DNA from: an uncultured Spirochaetota bacterium | Lineage (GTDB): Bacteria > Spirochaetota > Spirochaetia > JAFGXN01 | Assembly: GCA_944388995.1 (NCBI GenBank) | Contig: CALXKN010000003.1 | Location: forward strand, 81,843-145,842 | DNA length: 64,000 nt | Direction: 5' to 3' | Part shown: positions 25,969 through 35,781 of the stretch, piece after piece | Position numbering within the stretch: the stretch's first letter is position 1 | Layout: each line of letters begins with the position of its first letter | Notes under the pieces: model-generated | The model's database searches: none | Told to the model about the DNA's origin: nothing | What the model saw: the letters and a program-made list of their open reading frames with translations, nothing else | Position numbers and translations under genes: made by a program

Positions 25969-26502
25969 TTGGGAAGTTATTACTATCTGATGTCGTCATT
26001 TCCCTCGCTTGATTTAAAAACGGCGCCGACCGTTTCGTTGAGGGACTTTATTCAAGCTGTAACCGCCCAACTTTCTGAAAAGGAGGCGTCCGCCTTACTT
26101 GAAATTTTATCGGATGAACCCAGCTGCGTTAAAGGCGCTGCGGCGGATTATTTGCGGTGGGATAAAGCGGTTCGAAATGCGTTGGTCAAACTTCGTGCCG
26201 GCGGCGAATCGGCAGCTGATTGCAGGGAAGGCGAATCGATTCCGTCAGCTACGGCAACGGCGGCGGCTTTGATGAAAATCGATTCTCCGTTGAAAGCGGA
26301 GCAATTTTGGGATTCCGAACGGTGGAATTATTTGGAAAATTTAAAGACGGGACACTGTTTTGATTTCGATGCAGCGGCATTGTATGCGCTGCAGCTTCGA
26401 ATTGCCGAACGAAACGCCCGGTTTCGAGTCGATACGGGTGAACGGAATTATGCGGAGCTTTATAAAACGGTGATTGATCAGGCGTCAAAAAGCGGAGTGT
26501 AA
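25969..26502 (+). CDS. Spirochaetal V-ATPase operon protein of unknown function (DUF2764-like)
   Basis: 177 residues from a TTG at 25969, with GGAG upstream. The N-terminus GSYYYLMSSFPSL is distinctive of a small conserved protein found between atpE and atpA in Treponema and Borrelia operons (DUF2764 as I recall). The protein is soluble and largely helical. Since the operon lacks subunits C, F/G and H, this protein may replace or assemble part of the stalk, but that is inference. At 177 residues it is too short to be a normal subunit C/d. Confidence 0.75.
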   Translation: MGSYYYLMSSFPSLDLKTAPTVSLRDFIQAVTAQLSEKEASALLEILSDEPSCVKGAAADYLRWDKAVRNALVKLRAGGESAADCREGESIPSATATAAALMKIDSPLKAEQFWDSERWNYLENLKTGHCFDFDAAALYALQLRIAERNARFRVDTGERNYAELYKTVIDQASKSGV

Positions 26503-26505
26503 ACG

Positions 26506-28278
26506 ATGAGTGCAAAAGGAAAAGTATCGGGTGTCAACGGCAACATGATTACCGTTGATGTTTCGGATAAAATCGCAATGAATGAGGTCGGTTATGTGCT
26601 TTCCGGCGGAAAGCGCTTAAAATCCGAGGTGATTCGCATCAACGGAACGACAGCGCAAATGCAGATTTACGAAATTTCCGGCGGTATTAAAGTCGGAGAT
26701 AACGTTGAGTTTTCGGGAGAAATGTTGGCGGCCGAGTTGGGACCGGGGCTTCTCGGACAGATTTACGACGGACTGCAGAATCCGCTTCCCGAACTGGCGG
26801 AAAAAACCGGTTTCTTTTTGGCGCCGGGCGTCTATTTGGATGCATTGGATCGAAGTAAAAAGTGGGCTTTTACCCCCGCTGTTCAGACAGGAGAGACAGT
26901 CGAGGCCGGCGATACGCTGGGAACGGTTCCCGAAGGGGCGTTCACCCACCGCATCATGGTGCCGTTTTCAATGCGGGGCCGTTATACCGTTGAATCGGTT
27001 GCCGACGAAGGTGAATATACGGTAACGGATAAGATCGCCCGCATCAAAGATTCAAAAGGCAACGGATTCGATTTGACCATGATGTTTGAATGGCCGGTTA
27101 AAAGGGCGATTAAATGCTACAGTGAGCGTTTGAAGCCGGTCAATCCGATGATTTCACAGGTGCGTTTGATTGATACGTTTCTGCCGGTTGCGTTGGGCGG
27201 AACGTTCTGTATTCCCGGGCCTTTCGGTGCCGGAAAGACGGTTTTGCAGCAGACGTTGAGCCGTCACGCTGCCGTTGACATCGTCATTATTGCGGCTTGC
27301 GGTGAGCGCGCCGGTGAGGTTGTGGAAACTCTGAAAGAGTTTCCCGAATTGACAGATCCCAAAACGGGGCGGTCGCTGATGGAACGCACCATTATCATTG
27401 CCAACACCTCGTCGATGCCTGTTGCTTCCCGCGAAGCGTCGGTTTATACGGCAGTAACATTGGCTGAATATTATCGGCAGATGGGACTGAACGTTCTTTT
27501 GATCGCCGATTCGACTTCCCGCTGGGCTCAGGCGATGCGCGAAATGAGCGGACGTTTGGAAGAAATTCCGGGCGAAGAAGCGTTCCCCGCTTATTTGGAG
27601 TCAACCATTGCCGCTTTTTACGAAAGAGCCGGGTTGGTTAAGCTGAAGGACGGATCGATCGGTTCTGTCACCATTGGAGGAACGGTTTCGCCTGCCGGCG
27701 GAAATTTCGATGAACCGGTGACACAGGCAACACTGAAAGTCGTCGGCGCCTTTCTCGGTCTTTCCCGCGAACGTTCCGACGCACGCAAATATCCCGCCAT
27801 TCACCCGTTGGAGTCGTGGAGTAAATATAAGAGCCTGATTCCTTCGGAAGTGACCGGTTATGTTTATGATGTAATGAGAAAAAGCGCCGAAATCGATCAA
27901 ATGATGAAGGTTGTCGGCGAAGAGGGCACCAGCCTTGACGATTTTCTGGTGTATCTGAAAGGTGAATATGTTGACGCGGTTTATTTTCAGCAGAACTCGT
28001 TTGATCCCGTTGACGCTGCGGTTCCGACCGAACGCCAGCACCGCTACTTCAAACTGATTGTCAAAATCGCAGCGGCTGACTTGAAATTCGAAAGCAAAGA
28101 CGAGGCTCGGCGGTGGTTTGCTGAACTGCGTTTGAAAACTCTTGATTTTAACGGAACTCAATACCTTTCCGAAGATTTTCTGCGCATCGAAAAGGAAATT
28201 GAAGCGTTTGTTGATGAAAGAAAAACGGGGTATTTACCGTACAGCGAAGGTGTTTTGAAAACGGCGGAGGAAATCTGA
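26506..28278 (+). CDS. atpA: V-type ATPase catalytic subunit A
   Basis: 590 residues, the usual A-subunit length including the non-homologous insert (about 110-200) that separates A from F-type beta. The P-loop is GPFGAGKT at 238-245 with Lys244, followed by the GERAGEV and [11 protein letters not shown] motifs. Three A and three B subunits make the catalytic head. It starts 3 bases after the preceding gene and is 2 bases from atpB. Confidence 0.97.
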   Translation: MSAKGKVSGVNGNMITVDVSDKIAMNEVGYVLSGGKRLKSEVIRINGTTAQMQIYEISGGIKVGDNVEFSGEMLAAELGPGLLGQIYDGLQNPLPELAEKTGFFLAPGVYLDALDRSKKWAFTPAVQTGETVEAGDTLGTVPEGAFTHRIMVPFSMRGRYTVESVADEGEYTVTDKIARIKDSKGNGFDLTMMFEWPVKRAIKCYSERLKPVNPMISQVRLIDTFLPVALGGTFCIPGPFGAGKTVLQQTLSRHAAVDIVIIAACGERAGEVVETLKEFPELTDPKTGRSLMERTIIIANTSSMPVASREASVYTAVTLAEYYRQMGLNVLLIADSTSRWAQAMREMSGRLEEIPGEEAFPAYLESTIAAFYERAGLVKLKDGSIGSVTIGGTVSPAGGNFDEPVTQATLKVVGAFLGLSRERSDARKYPAIHPLESWSKYKSLIPSEVTGYVYDVMRKSAEIDQMMKVVGEEGTSLDDFLVYLKGEYVDAVYFQQNSFDPVDAAVPTERQHRYFKLIVKIAAADLKFESKDEARRWFAELRLKTLDFNGTQYLSEDFLRIEKEIEAFVDERKTGYLPYSEGVLKTAEEI

Positions 28279-28280
28279 AA

Positions 28281-29579
28281 ATGGAAAAAATTTACAGTAA
28301 AATCGAATCGATTTCAGGCAACGTGATTACCGTAAAAGCCGAAAACGTGGCTTACGGCGAATTGGCGGAAATTTCCACTTCGTTCGGAAAGTCGTTGGCG
28401 GAAGTGATTAAATTAGATCGCGATTTGGTGTCCCTGCAGGTTTTTGCCGGCGGCCGTGGAATTTCGACCGGAGATTCTGTGCGGTTTTTGGGAAATCCGA
28501 TGCGTGTTTCCTTTTCTCCCGATTTGTTGGGGAGGGTATTTACCGGCTCCGGCGAGCCGCGTGACAACGGTCCGGCGCTGACTGATAACCTCATTACCAT
28601 TGCCGGACCGTCGTTTAACCCTGCAAAGAGAATTGTCCCGAGTAAGATTGTCCGTACCGGTATTCCGATGATCGATTTGTTTAACACGTTGGTCGAATCT
28701 CAAAAGCTGCCGATTTTTTCCATTTCCGGGGAACCGTATAACGAACTGTTGGCGAGAATTGCGCTTCAGGCTGAGGTCGATATGATTATTCTCGGCGGAA
28801 TGGGCTTGAAATACGACGATTACCTTTATTTTAAAGAGACGCTGGAAGAAGGCGGCGCGCTCTCCCGAACCGTTATGTACATTCACACCGCCTCCGATCC
28901 GACTGTCGAATGTCTGATGGTTCCCGATATTTCGCTTGCTGTCGCTGAAAAGTTTGCGCTGCAGGGAAAACGCGTTTTAGTGCTTCTGACCGATATGACC
29001 AACTTTGCTGACGCCAAAAAGGAAATTTCGATTACACAGGAACAGGTTCCCTCTAACCGCGGTTATCCGGGGGACCTCTATTCGCAGTTGGCGTCCCGTT
29101 ACGAAAAGGCGGTCGACATCGACGGAGCCGGTTCCATCACCATTTTGGCGGTGACAACCATGCCCGGTGACGATGTCACGCATCCGGTTCCCGATAACAC
29201 CGGTTACATTACGGAGGGGCAGTATTACCTAAAAGGCGGCCGTATCGAACCGTTTGGGTCTCTGTCGCGGTTGAAACAGCAGGTGAATTCGAAGACGCGC
29301 GAAGATCATCGGACCATTATGGATGCCATGATTAAGCTTTATGCTTCCTACAAAGATACTCTGGAGAAAAAATCGATGGGATTTTCTCTCTCCGAGTGGG
29401 ACGATAAGCTGCTGAAATACGGCTACCTGTTTGAAACCAAGATGATGAATCTTTCGGTGAATATTCCGCTTGAAGAGGCGTTGGATGAAGGCTGGAAGAT
29501 GTTGGCTGAGTGTTTCGAGAAACAGGAGACCGGAATCAAAACGGAGTTAATCGAAAAATTCTGGCCGAAAGAGGTTTAG
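28281..29579 (+). CDS. atpB: V-type ATPase regulatory subunit B
   Basis: 432 residues, slightly shorter than the typical 455-470. The P-loop of A is replaced by a non-canonical ISGEPYNE segment, as expected for the non-catalytic nucleotide-binding B subunit. Conserved motifs [13 protein letters not shown] and [15 protein letters not shown] are intact. It sits between A and D in tight operon spacing (2 and 3 bases). Confidence 0.97.
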   Translation: MEKIYSKIESISGNVITVKAENVAYGELAEISTSFGKSLAEVIKLDRDLVSLQVFAGGRGISTGDSVRFLGNPMRVSFSPDLLGRVFTGSGEPRDNGPALTDNLITIAGPSFNPAKRIVPSKIVRTGIPMIDLFNTLVESQKLPIFSISGEPYNELLARIALQAEVDMIILGGMGLKYDDYLYFKETLEEGGALSRTVMYIHTASDPTVECLMVPDISLAVAEKFALQGKRVLVLLTDMTNFADAKKEISITQEQVPSNRGYPGDLYSQLASRYEKAVDIDGAGSITILAVTTMPGDDVTHPVPDNTGYITEGQYYLKGGRIEPFGSLSRLKQQVNSKTREDHRTIMDAMIKLYASYKDTLEKKSMGFSLSEWDDKLLKYGYLFETKMMNLSVNIPLEEALDEGWKMLAECFEKQETGIKTELIEKFWPKEV

Positions 29580-29582
29580 ACG

Positions 29583-30188
29583 ATGGCTAAGTTTAAACTG
29601 ACAAAAAACGAGCAGAAGAAGCAGAAAGACCGACTGAAAATGTTTACCCGCTATCTGCCTACTTTGCAGTTAAAAAAGCAGCAGCTGCAGACGGAAATTC
29701 GTTCGATAGAAGCGCGTGCGACAGCTGTGTTCGAACGGAAACGGCAGCTGGAGGCTGACTTTAGAGACTGGATTGCTGTTTTCGGCGATTCGTTCGAATT
29801 GAAACCGGAGTGGATTGAAATTCGAGCCATCCGCCGCGGAGAAGGCAATATTGCCGGTATCCGAATTCCTGTTTTCGAGAGCGTTGATTTTGTCGAAACT
29901 CGCTACGATTTGTATTTAACGCCGCTGTGGATCGATAAGGCGATTGTCAAAATGAAAGAGGTCATCGCTTTGGATATGGAGATTAAGGTTCTTAATGAAC
30001 AGATTGCTGTGCTCAGCCGCGAATTGAGGACAGCAACGCAGCGGGTCAATCTCTTTGAAAAGGTCAAAATTCCGGAAACTCGCGAAATCATTAAAAAGAT
30101 TTCTATTTATCTGGGTGATCAACAAACTTCCGAAGTGGTGCGCGGGAAGATTGCCAAGAAAAAATTGACAAGGACGGCCGAATCATGA
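29583..30188 (+). CDS. atpD: V-type ATPase central-stalk subunit D
   Basis: 201 residues forming two long helices (about 1-65 and 115-180), the coiled-coil rotor axle analogous to F-type gamma. The N-terminal LTKNEQKKQKDRL and C-terminal TQRVNLFEKV segments match the family. Its stop codon overlaps the atpI start by 4 bases (ATGA), indicating coupled translation. Its usual partner, subunit F, is not found in the operon. Confidence 0.94.
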   Translation: MAKFKLTKNEQKKQKDRLKMFTRYLPTLQLKKQQLQTEIRSIEARATAVFERKRQLEADFRDWIAVFGDSFELKPEWIEIRAIRRGEGNIAGIRIPVFESVDFVETRYDLYLTPLWIDKAIVKMKEVIALDMEIKVLNEQIAVLSRELRTATQRVNLFEKVKIPETREIIKKISIYLGDQQTSEVVRGKIAKKKLTRTAES

Positions 30189-32005
30189 TTGTGAAGATGA
30201 AAAAAGCGGTCGTTTTTATGAAAACATCGCAAAAAACAAGGACGTTGGAAATTTTGCGTGACGTCGGCGTGCTTCACCTCTCTTCCGTAACTCCGAAAGA
30301 GGGCTCGTCTCTTGAAGAGCTGAAACGGGCGAAAGAGCAGACGTTGCTGGCGGTCGCCCTGCTTTCGGATTTGAAAAAGAAAAAAAACGGCGGAGCGGCT
30401 GAATTCAATGCGGCTGAGGTTGCCGCTTCGGTTGCGGAGCTGCACGGGGAAATTGCCCGTTTAAACGAAGATTCGGCCCGTTGCCGGGCGCAAATTACGG
30501 CGTTGGAGCCGTGGGGCAACTTCTCTCCCGAAGATTTGAAAACGCTCTCTGCCGCCGGATTGAAAATTCGACTTTTTTCGCTGTCGGAAAAGCAGCTGAA
30601 AGCGCTGCCTGAAACGGTTTCCTATGTCGTTTTACGAAAAACAAAAAAAATGACGGCGGTTGCTGTTTTGAATGAAGATGGGGAAATTGACGGAACCGAA
30701 CAGCCTCTTCCTGAACATTCTTTGCAGCATTGGTATGATCAAATCGAAGAGAATAACCGTTTGACGGCGGCTGCGCGGACAAAAATCGAGTCGTATGCGG
30801 GTGCTCTTTCTGCGCTGCACAGCCGGATTAAGACGTTGGATGCCGAGATTGAATTCGAAACGGTGCGCAGCGGAGCCGACGGAGATGAAGAGGTCTCTTG
30901 GGTCAGCGGATTTGTTCCCGTAGATACTTTGGATACGCTGAAAAAAAGGTGCGCTGAAAATGCAATCGGATTGGTTTTGGCTGAACCGGACGATGATGAT
31001 CCCGTGCCGACGAAAATTAAAAACGGAAGAATCGTTTCGTTGATTCAGCCGCTCTTTGATTTTTTGGGAACGGTGCCCGGTTACAAAGAGGCTGACGTCA
31101 ACGGTTTTGTGCTGTTCTTCTTTTCAATTTTCTTCGCGATGATTTTGGGAGACGCCGGCTACGGACTGATTTTTCTGACCGCTTCGGTTGCGGGAATGTT
31201 TCTTACCAAAAAGAAGTCGGGAAAAGTTGCACCGGTGACGGTGTTGCTGACGTGGCTCAGTTTTTGTGTCGTGGTTTGGGGCGCTCTGTCGGGAAACTGG
31301 TTTGCTTCCCAGACGCTGGCGCAGTGGGCTCCGCTGAAAGCGATTACCGTTCCGGCTCTCGACGCATTCGGAGCTCAGTCGTCGGATTCGGTTAAATTCC
31401 TCAGTTTTTTTATCGGAACCGTTCAGATTTCCATCGCTCATATTTGGAGTTTTATCCGCGGTTTGAGGGAAAAGCCCCGCGTCAAAGCGCTGACTGACAT
31501 CGGCTGGCTGATGGCGTGCTGGGGATTGTTTAACTTGATGCTGAATTTGATTCTGAAAAAACCGATGCTGCCGGTTTCCTACGGATTGATCGGCGGCGGC
31601 GTGCTCTTTTTGATTCTCTTCGGCAAACAGGATGATAATCACTTCTTTAAAAATATCGGGAAAGGTTTGCTCGGCATCGTGTCAACTTTCCTGAATACCG
31701 TGAATATGTTCTCGGATATCATGAGTTATATTCGGCTTTTTGCCGTCGGATTGGCGTCGTTTCAGATTGAACTGGCGTTTTCTTCGATTGCGGGAAGTTT
31801 GTCGGAATCGCTCGGCGTTCCCGGAATGATTTTCGGTGCGGTTGTCCTTCTTTTCGGACATGCGCTGAACATGATGCTGGGCGTTTTGGCGATTCTGGTT
31901 CACGCTGTCCGGCTGAATTTGTTGGAATTTGCGGGACATTTGGGGCAGCAATGGGTGGGAATCAAGTACCGTCCGTTTGAAAATACGAAAACCAATCAGG
32001 AGTAA
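30185..32005 (+). CDS. atpI: V-type ATPase membrane subunit I
   Basis: 606 residues, similar to the A-type subunit I/a. A cytoplasmic N-terminal half (about 1-290) with coiled coils is followed by about seven to eight transmembrane segments (about 300-590). The MSYIRLFAVGLASFQIE segment carries the essential Arg that faces the K ring and enables ion release. The internal ATG 12 bases later is an alternative start. It stands 9 bases before atpK. Confidence 0.95.
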   Translation: MIVKMKKAVVFMKTSQKTRTLEILRDVGVLHLSSVTPKEGSSLEELKRAKEQTLLAVALLSDLKKKKNGGAAEFNAAEVAASVAELHGEIARLNEDSARCRAQITALEPWGNFSPEDLKTLSAAGLKIRLFSLSEKQLKALPETVSYVVLRKTKKMTAVAVLNEDGEIDGTEQPLPEHSLQHWYDQIEENNRLTAAARTKIESYAGALSALHSRIKTLDAEIEFETVRSGADGDEEVSWVSGFVPVDTLDTLKKRCAENAIGLVLAEPDDDDPVPTKIKNGRIVSLIQPLFDFLGTVPGYKEADVNGFVLFFFSIFFAMILGDAGYGLIFLTASVAGMFLTKKKSGKVAPVTVLLTWLSFCVVVWGALSGNWFASQTLAQWAPLKAITVPALDAFGAQSSDSVKFLSFFIGTVQISIAHIWSFIRGLREKPRVKALTDIGWLMACWGLFNLMLNLILKKPMLPVSYGLIGGGVLFLILFGKQDDNHFFKNIGKGLLGIVSTFLNTVNMFSDIMSYIRLFAVGLASFQIELAFSSIAGSLSESLGVPGMIFGAVVLLFGHALNMMLGVLAILVHAVRLNLLEFAGHLGQQWVGIKYRPFENTKTNQE

Positions 32006-32014
32006 GGAGATTTT

Positions 32015-32527
32015 ATGTTTAATTTCGGTTATTTGGGTGTGGCAGCTTCGTTGGCGTTGGCTGCGTTCGGATCGGCGATGGGAATCGGTGTTGCAGGGCA
32101 GGCCGCTATCGGGGCATGGAAGAAAAGTTATCAGCAGAACAAAGCGGCTCCGTTTATGTTGGTCGTTTACTGCGGTTTTCCGCTGTCTCAGACGCTGTAC
32201 GGCTTCGTGTTGATTCTCGCTTCACTGCTGCCGAACATTTCGGTTGTGGATCCGTGGTTGATTACCGCAGCGGGTATTTTCGGCGGAATCGGTATGGGAG
32301 CTTCGGCTTACGCTCAGGGAAAGGCGGCGGCGTGTGCCTGTGACGCTTATGCGGAAACCGGAAAAGGCGGCGCGAACTATATTATCGTTCTCGGTATGAT
32401 TGAAACCGTCGCGATTTTCATTATGGCTCTGATGCTGACGGTTGTTGCTCAAGCTCCGCGTTTGGATGCGGCCGCTGTTGAAGCAGTCGAAACGGCAGCG
32501 CTGACGGTTTCCTCGTTTTTGTCGTAA
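32015..32527 (+). CDS. atpK: V-type ATPase proteolipid subunit K, probable sodium type
   Basis: 170 residues with four membrane helices, the duplicated-hairpin form of the rotor ring subunit. The ion-binding Glu is Glu130 in GMIETVAIF. Aligned by eye with Enterococcus hirae NtpK, the further sodium ligands Thr64, Gln65 and Gln110 correspond to Ser58, Gln59 (PLSQTLYG) and Gln101 (YAQGKAA). This keeps the polar sodium cage, while Leu61 becomes Phe55. Sodium coupling is therefore likely but inferred. It is last in the operon and is followed by a strong terminator. Confidence 0.93.
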   Translation: MFNFGYLGVAASLALAAFGSAMGIGVAGQAAIGAWKKSYQQNKAAPFMLVVYCGFPLSQTLYGFVLILASLLPNISVVDPWLITAAGIFGGIGMGASAYAQGKAAACACDAYAETGKGGANYIIVLGMIETVAIFIMALMLTVVAQAPRLDAAAVEAVETAALTVSSFLS

Positions 32528-32550
32528 ATTTCGGCAGCTGTTTGCGTTTG

Positions 32551-32579
32551 AAGGTCTCCGTCTAACGGAGGCCTTTTTT
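32551..32579 (+). terminator. Strong terminator of the V-ATPase operon
   Basis: An 11-base stem AAGGTCTCCGT (32551-32561) pairs with ACGGAGGCCTT (32565-32575) with one T-G pair around a CTA loop, running into TTTTTT. Confidence 0.9.
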
Positions 32580-32828
32580 GTGGCAGAAGAATTTTTGATA
32601 GTTCTTGATGACAATAACGATATGTCAAATTTCTTTGTTGCTCCGATGCAAAACCGAATGGAAACCCATTTGTTAATTTGATTTTGATCATTACTCCGAA
32701 AATTGATTGAATGTCATATGTGATAAAAAACCGGTGATTCTTTTGGCCGCCGTTTAAAATCATTGCAATCCGGTTGACTTTTTTCGGCGGGTGTGCATAA
32801 TAAAAGAAAATGCAGAAGGAGAACGATC
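32580..32828. other. AT-rich intergenic leader with no gene
   Basis: Between the V-ATPase terminator and the small basic protein gene. Apart from the promoter at 32774-32801, nothing convincing is seen: no ribosome site with an open frame, and no strong hairpin. Confidence 0.6.
32774..32801 (+). promoter_or_regulatory. Promoter of the small basic protein / dxs unit
   Basis: TTGACT (32774-32779), 16-base spacer, CATAAT (32796-32801), 27 bases before the GTG of the small gene. Confidence 0.65.
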
Positions 32829-32918
32829 GTGCCTTGCGGAAGAAAACGAAAAAAGCACAAAATTGCAACTCATAAACGGAAAAAGAAACTGAGAAAGAAC
32901 AGACACAAGAAAAAATAA
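32829..32918 (+). CDS. AURKAIP1/COX24-domain mini-protein, probable small ribosomal protein
   Basis: A 29-codon gene starting with GTG behind a clear AGAAGGAG ribosome site. The product begins PCGRKRKKHKIATHKRKKKL and is almost entirely Lys, Arg and His. This matches the short AURKAIP1/COX24-domain proteins of spirochaetes and other bacteria, relatives of mitochondrial mS38 and, as I recall, of actinobacterial bS22, which sit on the small ribosomal subunit near the decoding region. It lies 27 bases after a good promoter and 17 bases before dxs, so the two are probably cotranscribed. It is easily missed because of its size. Confidence 0.85.
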   Translation: MPCGRKRKKHKIATHKRKKKLRKNRHKKK

Positions 32919-32935
32919 TTGCATCGGGTCGGCAC

Positions 32936-34834
32936 ATGAAAGAGAAGGATGTTTTATCGCTCATCAAGACTCCTTCCGATGTCAAGAAGTTGAACCGGCG
33001 GCAGTTGAAGGCGTTAGCCGAAGAACTCCGCGCTTTGATTATCGGCGTGACGACCCGAAACGGCGGACATCTTGCTTCCGGATTGGGAGTGGTGGAGCTG
33101 ACTTTGGCACTGCATCGCGTGTTTTCATTGCCGTCGGACTCCATTGTTTGGGATGTCGGTCATCAGACTTATGTACATAAAATTTTAACTCACGGAAAAG
33201 AGGCGTTTCTGTCACTGCGGCGGAAAGGCGGGCTTTCCGGGTTTTCTCGTCCCGATGAAAGCCGTTACGATGCGTTTGTTTCAGGTCACGCTTCCAATTC
33301 GATTTCGGCGGCTCTCGGTCTGCTGGAAGCGGATCGGTTGGCGGGACGGAAAAACAAAACGGTCGCGGTTATCGGCGACGGCGCGCTGACCGGCGGTATG
33401 ACTTTCGAAGGATTCAATCATGCCGGATTTCTAAAGCGGGATTTGATTGTCGTTTTAAACGACAATGCAATGTCCATCGGTAAAAACGTCGGTGCGCTTT
33501 CCAGTCACACAAGAAAAAGTTTTATCTCTTCGATTATCACCGGATTCGGCGTTTGTGCGCCGGTTTTTCATATTCGTTATGCAGCCGACCGCTTTTTACC
33601 GCGAATTCCGATTATCGGCCGCTTTCTGTTTCATTTGCGTAAGCGTATTCTGAATGCGTTGAAGGCGTTATTTTTAAAAGAAAATCTCTTTTCGAATTTC
33701 GGATTTGTTTATGTCGGTCCCATCGACGGTCATAACGAAGCGCGGTTGGAAAAAATTCTAAAACGGGTGAAGCGTCTGCCGGTGCCGACGGTCGTTCACG
33801 TTTTGACGAAAAAGGGAAAGGGGCTTCCGGAGGCGGAAGCTGATCCGGCGCGTTATCATGGAGTTGCCGGCAGCGGAGCGGAGACGCCTTCCGTTTCGGG
33901 GAAAAGTTATACGACGTGTTTTTCGGAGTGGATGGTTCAGGCTGCGGAACGGTGCGGTGATTTGGTCGGAATTTCGGCGGCAATGACGGAGGGGTGCGGC
34001 TTGGCTCCGTTTGCGGCCCGTTTTCCGGAGCGGTTTTACGACACCGGCATTACGGAAGAGCATGCAGTGACTTTTGCGGCCGGCTTAGCAAAAGGAGGCC
34101 GGCGCCCGGTTGTCGCGATTTATTCGACTTTTATGCAGAGAGCCGTCGATCAGGTGATTCACGACACCGCGATTCAAGATTTGCCCGTTATTTTTGTGGC
34201 AGACCGTGCCGGATTGGTCGGCGGAGACGGTGAAACACATCAAGGAATTTTTGATGTTTCAATTTACCGAAGCGTTCCCTGTCTCGAAATTTTTATGCCG
34301 TCGACAGAGGGTGTTCTCCGTTCCGTATTGGATTACGCACTCGCTTCGGCTCACCCTGTTCTGATTCGGTTGGCGAAAGACGTTTGCCCGCCGTCTGCAC
34401 CGGATGAAGAGCCGTTTGTTCCCGGAAGGGGGGCATTTGCCGTACTGCGAAAAAATTCCGAGCAGCTGGTCATTTCCTGCGGAGCGTTGCTTCCGCACTG
34501 TTTGCGTGCAGCGGAAGAGGCGACTCGGAAAGGGTTTGCGACGGATGTTTACGATTTTCGATCGCTGAAACCGTTTGACGCGGATTTTTTTCTTGATGCG
34601 GTCAAAAATTACGATCGGGTTTTTCTGTTTGAAGAGAATATGAGTTTTGGCGGCGTTGGAGAGGCGTTGGCTCCGCTGTTTGACGGTCGTTTGAAACCGA
34701 GGTTTGAAGCACACGGTCTCCCGCAGTGTTTTCCTCAGCACGCTTCCCGTCGTGAGCTTCTGGATGAGTTTGGATTATCGGCGGAGGCAATGGAAGCGCG
34801 GCTGACGGCTTCAGTCGGCGAAGCGGTGCGTTAA
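32936..34834 (+). CDS. dxs: 1-deoxy-D-xylulose-5-phosphate synthase
   Basis: 632 residues. Dxs condenses pyruvate and glyceraldehyde 3-phosphate with thiamine diphosphate, the first step of the MEP isoprenoid pathway, in the cytoplasm. The N-terminal GGHLASGLGVVELT and DVGHQTYVHK segments, the thiamine motif GDGALTGGM and NDNAMSIG, and the central EEHAVTFAAGLAKGG with the catalytic Glu are all present. The ATG lacks a strong ribosome site and may depend on coupling to the small gene 17 bases upstream. Its stop overlaps that of the convergent lysR by 4 bases (TTAA). Confidence 0.96.
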   Translation: MKEKDVLSLIKTPSDVKKLNRRQLKALAEELRALIIGVTTRNGGHLASGLGVVELTLALHRVFSLPSDSIVWDVGHQTYVHKILTHGKEAFLSLRRKGGLSGFSRPDESRYDAFVSGHASNSISAALGLLEADRLAGRKNKTVAVIGDGALTGGMTFEGFNHAGFLKRDLIVVLNDNAMSIGKNVGALSSHTRKSFISSIITGFGVCAPVFHIRYAADRFLPRIPIIGRFLFHLRKRILNALKALFLKENLFSNFGFVYVGPIDGHNEARLEKILKRVKRLPVPTVVHVLTKKGKGLPEAEADPARYHGVAGSGAETPSVSGKSYTTCFSEWMVQAAERCGDLVGISAAMTEGCGLAPFAARFPERFYDTGITEEHAVTFAAGLAKGGRRPVVAIYSTFMQRAVDQVIHDTAIQDLPVIFVADRAGLVGGDGETHQGIFDVSIYRSVPCLEIFMPSTEGVLRSVLDYALASAHPVLIRLAKDVCPPSAPDEEPFVPGRGAFAVLRKNSEQLVISCGALLPHCLRAAEEATRKGFATDVYDFRSLKPFDADFFLDAVKNYDRVFLFEENMSFGGVGEALAPLFDGRLKPRFEAHGLPQCFPQHASRRELLDEFGLSAEAMEARLTASVGEAVR

Positions 34835-35736
34835 ACGGCTGCGGAAAACCTTTTTTGAAGAAAATCGAAGAAGGAGGCGGCCGCCGGCGTTGAGGGCATC
34901 TCTTTGCAGGTTGCCAGAGCTAAATCACGGCGAGGCATCGTTTCTTTGACAGGAAGAGCAATCAGAGAACCGTTTTCCAGTTCTTCGCCGACATAATCTT
35001 CCAAAAGCATCGAAATTCCGAATCCCGATTTCAGAAAATCTTTCACCAAACCGACAGAACTCAGTTCAATACGAACATTGACGGCGATATTGTGAGCTGT
35101 GAAAAATTTATCGGCTGCCTTGCGGGTTTCCGTCCGTTTGTCAAGCATCAGGAACGGACAGGCGGCATAATCTTTCAACGGCCGCGGCTGTTCGGGAATG
35201 TCGGTGAAGATCTCCGACGAATACAGACCAAAACGGCAGCTTTTCAGCGTTGTGAGGCGGATTGATGCGTTCAGGCGGTTAAGCGGCGTCATGATCAGCG
35301 CGCAGTCGATTTCTCCCCGTGTCAGTGCTTCCAAGGATTGCGCCGTGTTTCCTTCTTTGATTTTCAGTTTTAAATCGGGGAAGCGTTGACGCATCTCTTT
35401 TATGTGCGGCAGGATGAAAAAACGGCAGGCGGATTCGCTGACGCCGACGGTGACTTCGCCGGCATTCGGATCCGAAAGACGTCCCAGAAAGTTTTCACCA
35501 GAGGCAAACCACTCGACGCCCCGCTCGATAAACGAAAAAAGCCGTCTGCCGGCTTCCGTCGGAATCGGCTGCCCCGAGCGGCGGACGAAGAGTTTGACGC
35601 CGGCGCACTCCTCTAAACGGCGGATAGCTTGGCTGACTGCCGGCTGCGTCACACATAGTTTGTCGGCAGCCTTTGAAAATCCGCCTTCTTTGACAACGGT
35701 ATAAAAGGTTCGGTACCATTCGTAATTCAGGTTCAT
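34831..35736 (-). CDS. LysR-family regulator, probable regulator of the cimA-leuCDB operon
   Basis: 301 residues. The N-terminal HTH (residues 1-60, GFSKAADKLCVTQPAVSQAIRRLE region) precedes a two-domain effector-binding part (about 90-295). The gene is divergent from cimA across 94 bases. The space holds a 15-base palindrome that overlaps this gene's own -10 box and is centred about 64 bases before the predicted cimA start. That is the classical layout for LysR autorepression plus activation of the neighbour. The effector could be an intermediate or product of isoleucine/leucine synthesis. No ribosome site precedes the ATG. Confidence 0.92.
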   Translation of the reverse strand: MNLNYEWYRTFYTVVKEGGFSKAADKLCVTQPAVSQAIRRLEECAGVKLFVRRSGQPIPTEAGRRLFSFIERGVEWFASGENFLGRLSDPNAGEVTVGVSESACRFFILPHIKEMRQRFPDLKLKIKEGNTAQSLEALTRGEIDCALIMTPLNRLNASIRLTTLKSCRFGLYSSEIFTDIPEQPRPLKDYAACPFLMLDKRTETRKAADKFFTAHNIAVNVRIELSSVGLVKDFLKSGFGISMLLEDYVGEELENGSLIALPVKETMPRRDLALATCKEMPSTPAAASFFDFLQKRFSAAV

Positions 35737-35744
35737 AACATTTT

Positions 35745-35773
35745 CTTATATCATATATAATAAAAAATGTCTT
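35745..35773 (-). promoter_or_regulatory. lysR promoter overlapping the operator
   Basis: On the minus strand: -35 AAGACA (35768-35773), 17-base spacer, -10 TATAAG (35745-35750). The predicted start leaves only about 2 bases before the ATG. Confidence 0.45.
35746..35760. promoter_or_regulatory. Palindromic LysR-type operator between lysR and cimA
   Basis: TTATAT-CAT-ATATAA is a perfect interrupted palindrome and fits the T-N11-A rule of LysR binding sites. It overlaps the lysR -10 element and lies near -64 of the cimA promoter. Confidence 0.6.
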
Positions 35774-35781
35774 TGCTTATA

